13,323 nucleotides of DNA. Origin: Anaerolineales bacterium. Lineage in GTDB: Bacteria; Chloroflexota; Anaerolineae; Anaerolineales; UBA4823. Positions 12,136 to 13,323 of this stretch are shown here, one piece after another. Below the pieces are notes generated by a model, which was given only the letters and a program-made list of their open reading frames with translations, ran no database searches and was not told the origin of the DNA. The position numbers and the translations under genes were made by a program. The DNA lies in the NCBI GenBank assembly GCA_028687395.1, contig JAQUAE010000014.1:1-13323 (forward strand), read 5' to 3'. The stretch's first letter is position 1, and each line of letters opens with the position of its first letter.

Positions 12136-13323
12136 GTGACCGCCCGCCTCCGCTCCATTTCTACCCGCACAGTCTGCCTCGGCTGTCTGGCGCTCCTCGC
12201 TGGCCTGCTTTTCGCCGCCTGCTCCTCGCTCGGCATTCAACCCTCCCCGCCCGCCACACGCCTCGCCTCCCAGGTCCTCGCCACCCAGGCGAGCCAGGCT
12301 CTCCCCTCCCCAGCCCCGCCCGATTCCGAAGAAATCAGCGATGAACGCTTCCTGCTCATCGAGGAGTTCGTCATCGCCATGCTCCTCGTCGCCGTCCTGG
12401 TGGGCATCCTCGCCCAGCGCCTGCGCGTCCCCTACACCGTCGGGCTGGTGCTCATCGGCCTCGCCCTCGCCTTGGGCGTCCACCTGGAGCTCGATTTTCC
12501 ACCCAACCTGATCCTGGCCCTCCTCGTCCCCCCACTCATCTTCGAAGCCGCCTTTCACCTCAACCTGAACAATCTGCGCCACGACCTGGTCACCATCCTG
12601 GCTCTCGCAGTGCCCGGCGTCATCCTCACCACCCTCATCGTTGGCGGCGTGGTCTCCTGGGGCACCGGCCTGTCCTTGCCCATCGCCCTGGTCTTCGGCG
12701 CCCTCGTCTCTGCCACCGATCCCGTCTCGGTCGTCGCCCTCTTCCGCAAGATGGGCGTCCCCCAGCGCCTCCAGGTGCTTCTTGAAGGCGAAAGCCTCTT
12801 CAACGACGGCACCGCCATCGTCGTCACCCACCTGGTGCTCGCCCTGGCCCTGAGCGCCGCCCCCAGCTTCAACCTGGCCTCCTCCCTCATGGATTTCCTG
12901 CGTATCGCTGGCGGTGGGCTAATCATCGGCCTTGTCCTGGGCACCCTCGTCTCCCAGATGATCAGCCGCATCGACGACTACCTGATCGAGACCACCCTGA
13001 CCAGTCTCCTCGCCTACGGCGCCTACCTGATCGCCGAAATGCTTGGCGTCAGCGGCGTCCTGGCTGTCGTCGCCGCCGGCCTGGTCAATGGCAACATTGG
13101 CCCGCGCGGCATGTCCCCCACCACGCGCATCGTCGTCTATAACTTCTGGGAATACGCCGCCTTCCTGTCTAACTCCTTCATCTTCTTGCTCATCGGCTTG
13201 AAGATCAGGCTGCCCCTGCTCTTCGAGAACTGGCGCCTGATCCTCTGGGCTATCGGCGCCGTGCTCCTCGCCCGCCTCTTCAGCGTCTATGGCGTCACCC
13301 TGTTCAAGCGAGATATCCCCCCC
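12136..13323 (+). CDS. CPA1-family Na+/H+ antiporter with signal-like N-terminus, 3' truncated by the window
   Basis: The frame is open for 396 codons to the right edge. The transporter domain starts near residue 72, with many membrane helices. It contains LRVPYTVGLVLIGLALALG (96-114), SATDPVSVVALF (192-203, D195) and EGESLFNDGTA (217-227). N223-D224 is the Asn-Asp pair of electroneutral CPA1 exchangers. It is predicted to exchange Na+ (or K+) for H+ across the cytoplasmic membrane. Before the transporter domain is an unusual segment: Arg-rich residues 1-11, a hydrophobic run 15-28 and LLFAAC-SS with C29, resembling a lipoprotein signal with Phe at the -3 position, then a Pro/Ala/Ser/Gln-rich linker (33-62). 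The start is uncertain. GTG at 12136 or 12127 both lack a ribosome binding site, and the rnpB T-run ends less than 30 nt upstream. The first ATG is at codon 82, inside the first transporter helix. Confidence 0.87.
   Translation, partial: MTARLRSISTRTVCLGCLALLAGLLFAACSSLGIQPSPPATRLASQVLATQASQALPSPAPPDSEEISDERFLLIEEFVIAMLLVAVLVGILAQRLRVPYTVGLVLIGLALALGVHLELDFPPNLILALLVPPLIFEAAFHLNLNNLRHDLVTILALAVPGVILTTLIVGGVVSWGTGLSLPIALVFGALVSATDPVSVVALFRKMGVPQRLQVLLEGESLFNDGTAIVVTHLVLALALSAAPSFNLASSLMDFLRIAGGGLIIGLVLGTLVSQMISRIDDYLIETTLTSLLAYGAYLIAEMLGVSGVLAVVAAGLVNGNIGPRGMSPTTRIVVYNFWEYAAFLSNSFIFLLIGLKIRLPLLFENWRLILWAIGAVLLARLFSVYGVTLFKRDIPP

Noticed and set aside
12130..12831. A 233-codon minus-strand frame opposite the antiporter
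   Set aside because: It is a shadow of the antiporter gene: the composition is Asp/Glu/Gly-rich with no fold signature, while the plus frame carries family motifs.

Overview
The window looks like a housekeeping stretch of a GC-rich bacterial chromosome, most likely Chloroflexota (Anaerolineae-like). I infer this from the gene set: a DnaB-DnaD-DnaI type replication operon outside the Firmicutes, a BFN/DUF151 protein, a bacterial homologue of cyclic 2,3-diphosphoglycerate synthetase and a class A RNase P RNA. No gene is phylogenetically decisive by eye. There is no insertion sequence, CRISPR array, tRNA or phage gene. AT-rich sequence is confined to short intergenic gaps, where near-consensus sigma-70 type promoters stand out clearly.

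Layout from left to right. At 1-228 (minus) lies the 5' end of an isochorismatase/nicotinamidase-like hydrolase behind a perfect TTGACA/TATAAT promoter and a 17-bp palindromic operator. At 342-1163 (minus) is an FTR1-family iron permease with its own AT-rich promoter and a leader hairpin. At 1390-4816 (minus) is a compact replication operon transcribed dnaB, then a DnaD-domain gene, then a helicase loader of DnaC/DnaI type that carries two complete AAA+ modules in one chain. Upstream of it is a bifunctional-nuclease (BFN) gene at 4903-5484, followed by an intrinsic terminator. Divergent from BFN is an orphan OmpR/PhoB-type regulator at 5726-6385 whose receiver lacks every phosphorylation residue. 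The divergent promoter region holds a tandem TTTAACA repeat.

From 6421 to 11406 (minus) follow a solitary beta-class DNA methyltransferase, the cDPG synthetase/GTPase-like protein, argS and rpsT (TTG start). Each is set off from the next by hairpins, palindromes or a promoter. Divergent from rpsT is rnpB (RNase P RNA, about 11610-12107, plus strand). A CPA1-type Na+/H+ antiporter starts almost on top of the rnpB terminator and runs off the right edge.

The most unusual biology is the replication operon. Its linkage of DnaB, DnaD and a loader echoes Firmicutes helicase loading, but the loader is an internally duplicated AAA+ protein in which both Walker A and Walker B motifs are intact. The degenerate-receiver regulator with its candidate tandem binding sites is the second most interesting item. 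All functional calls come from reading motifs; no database search was possible.
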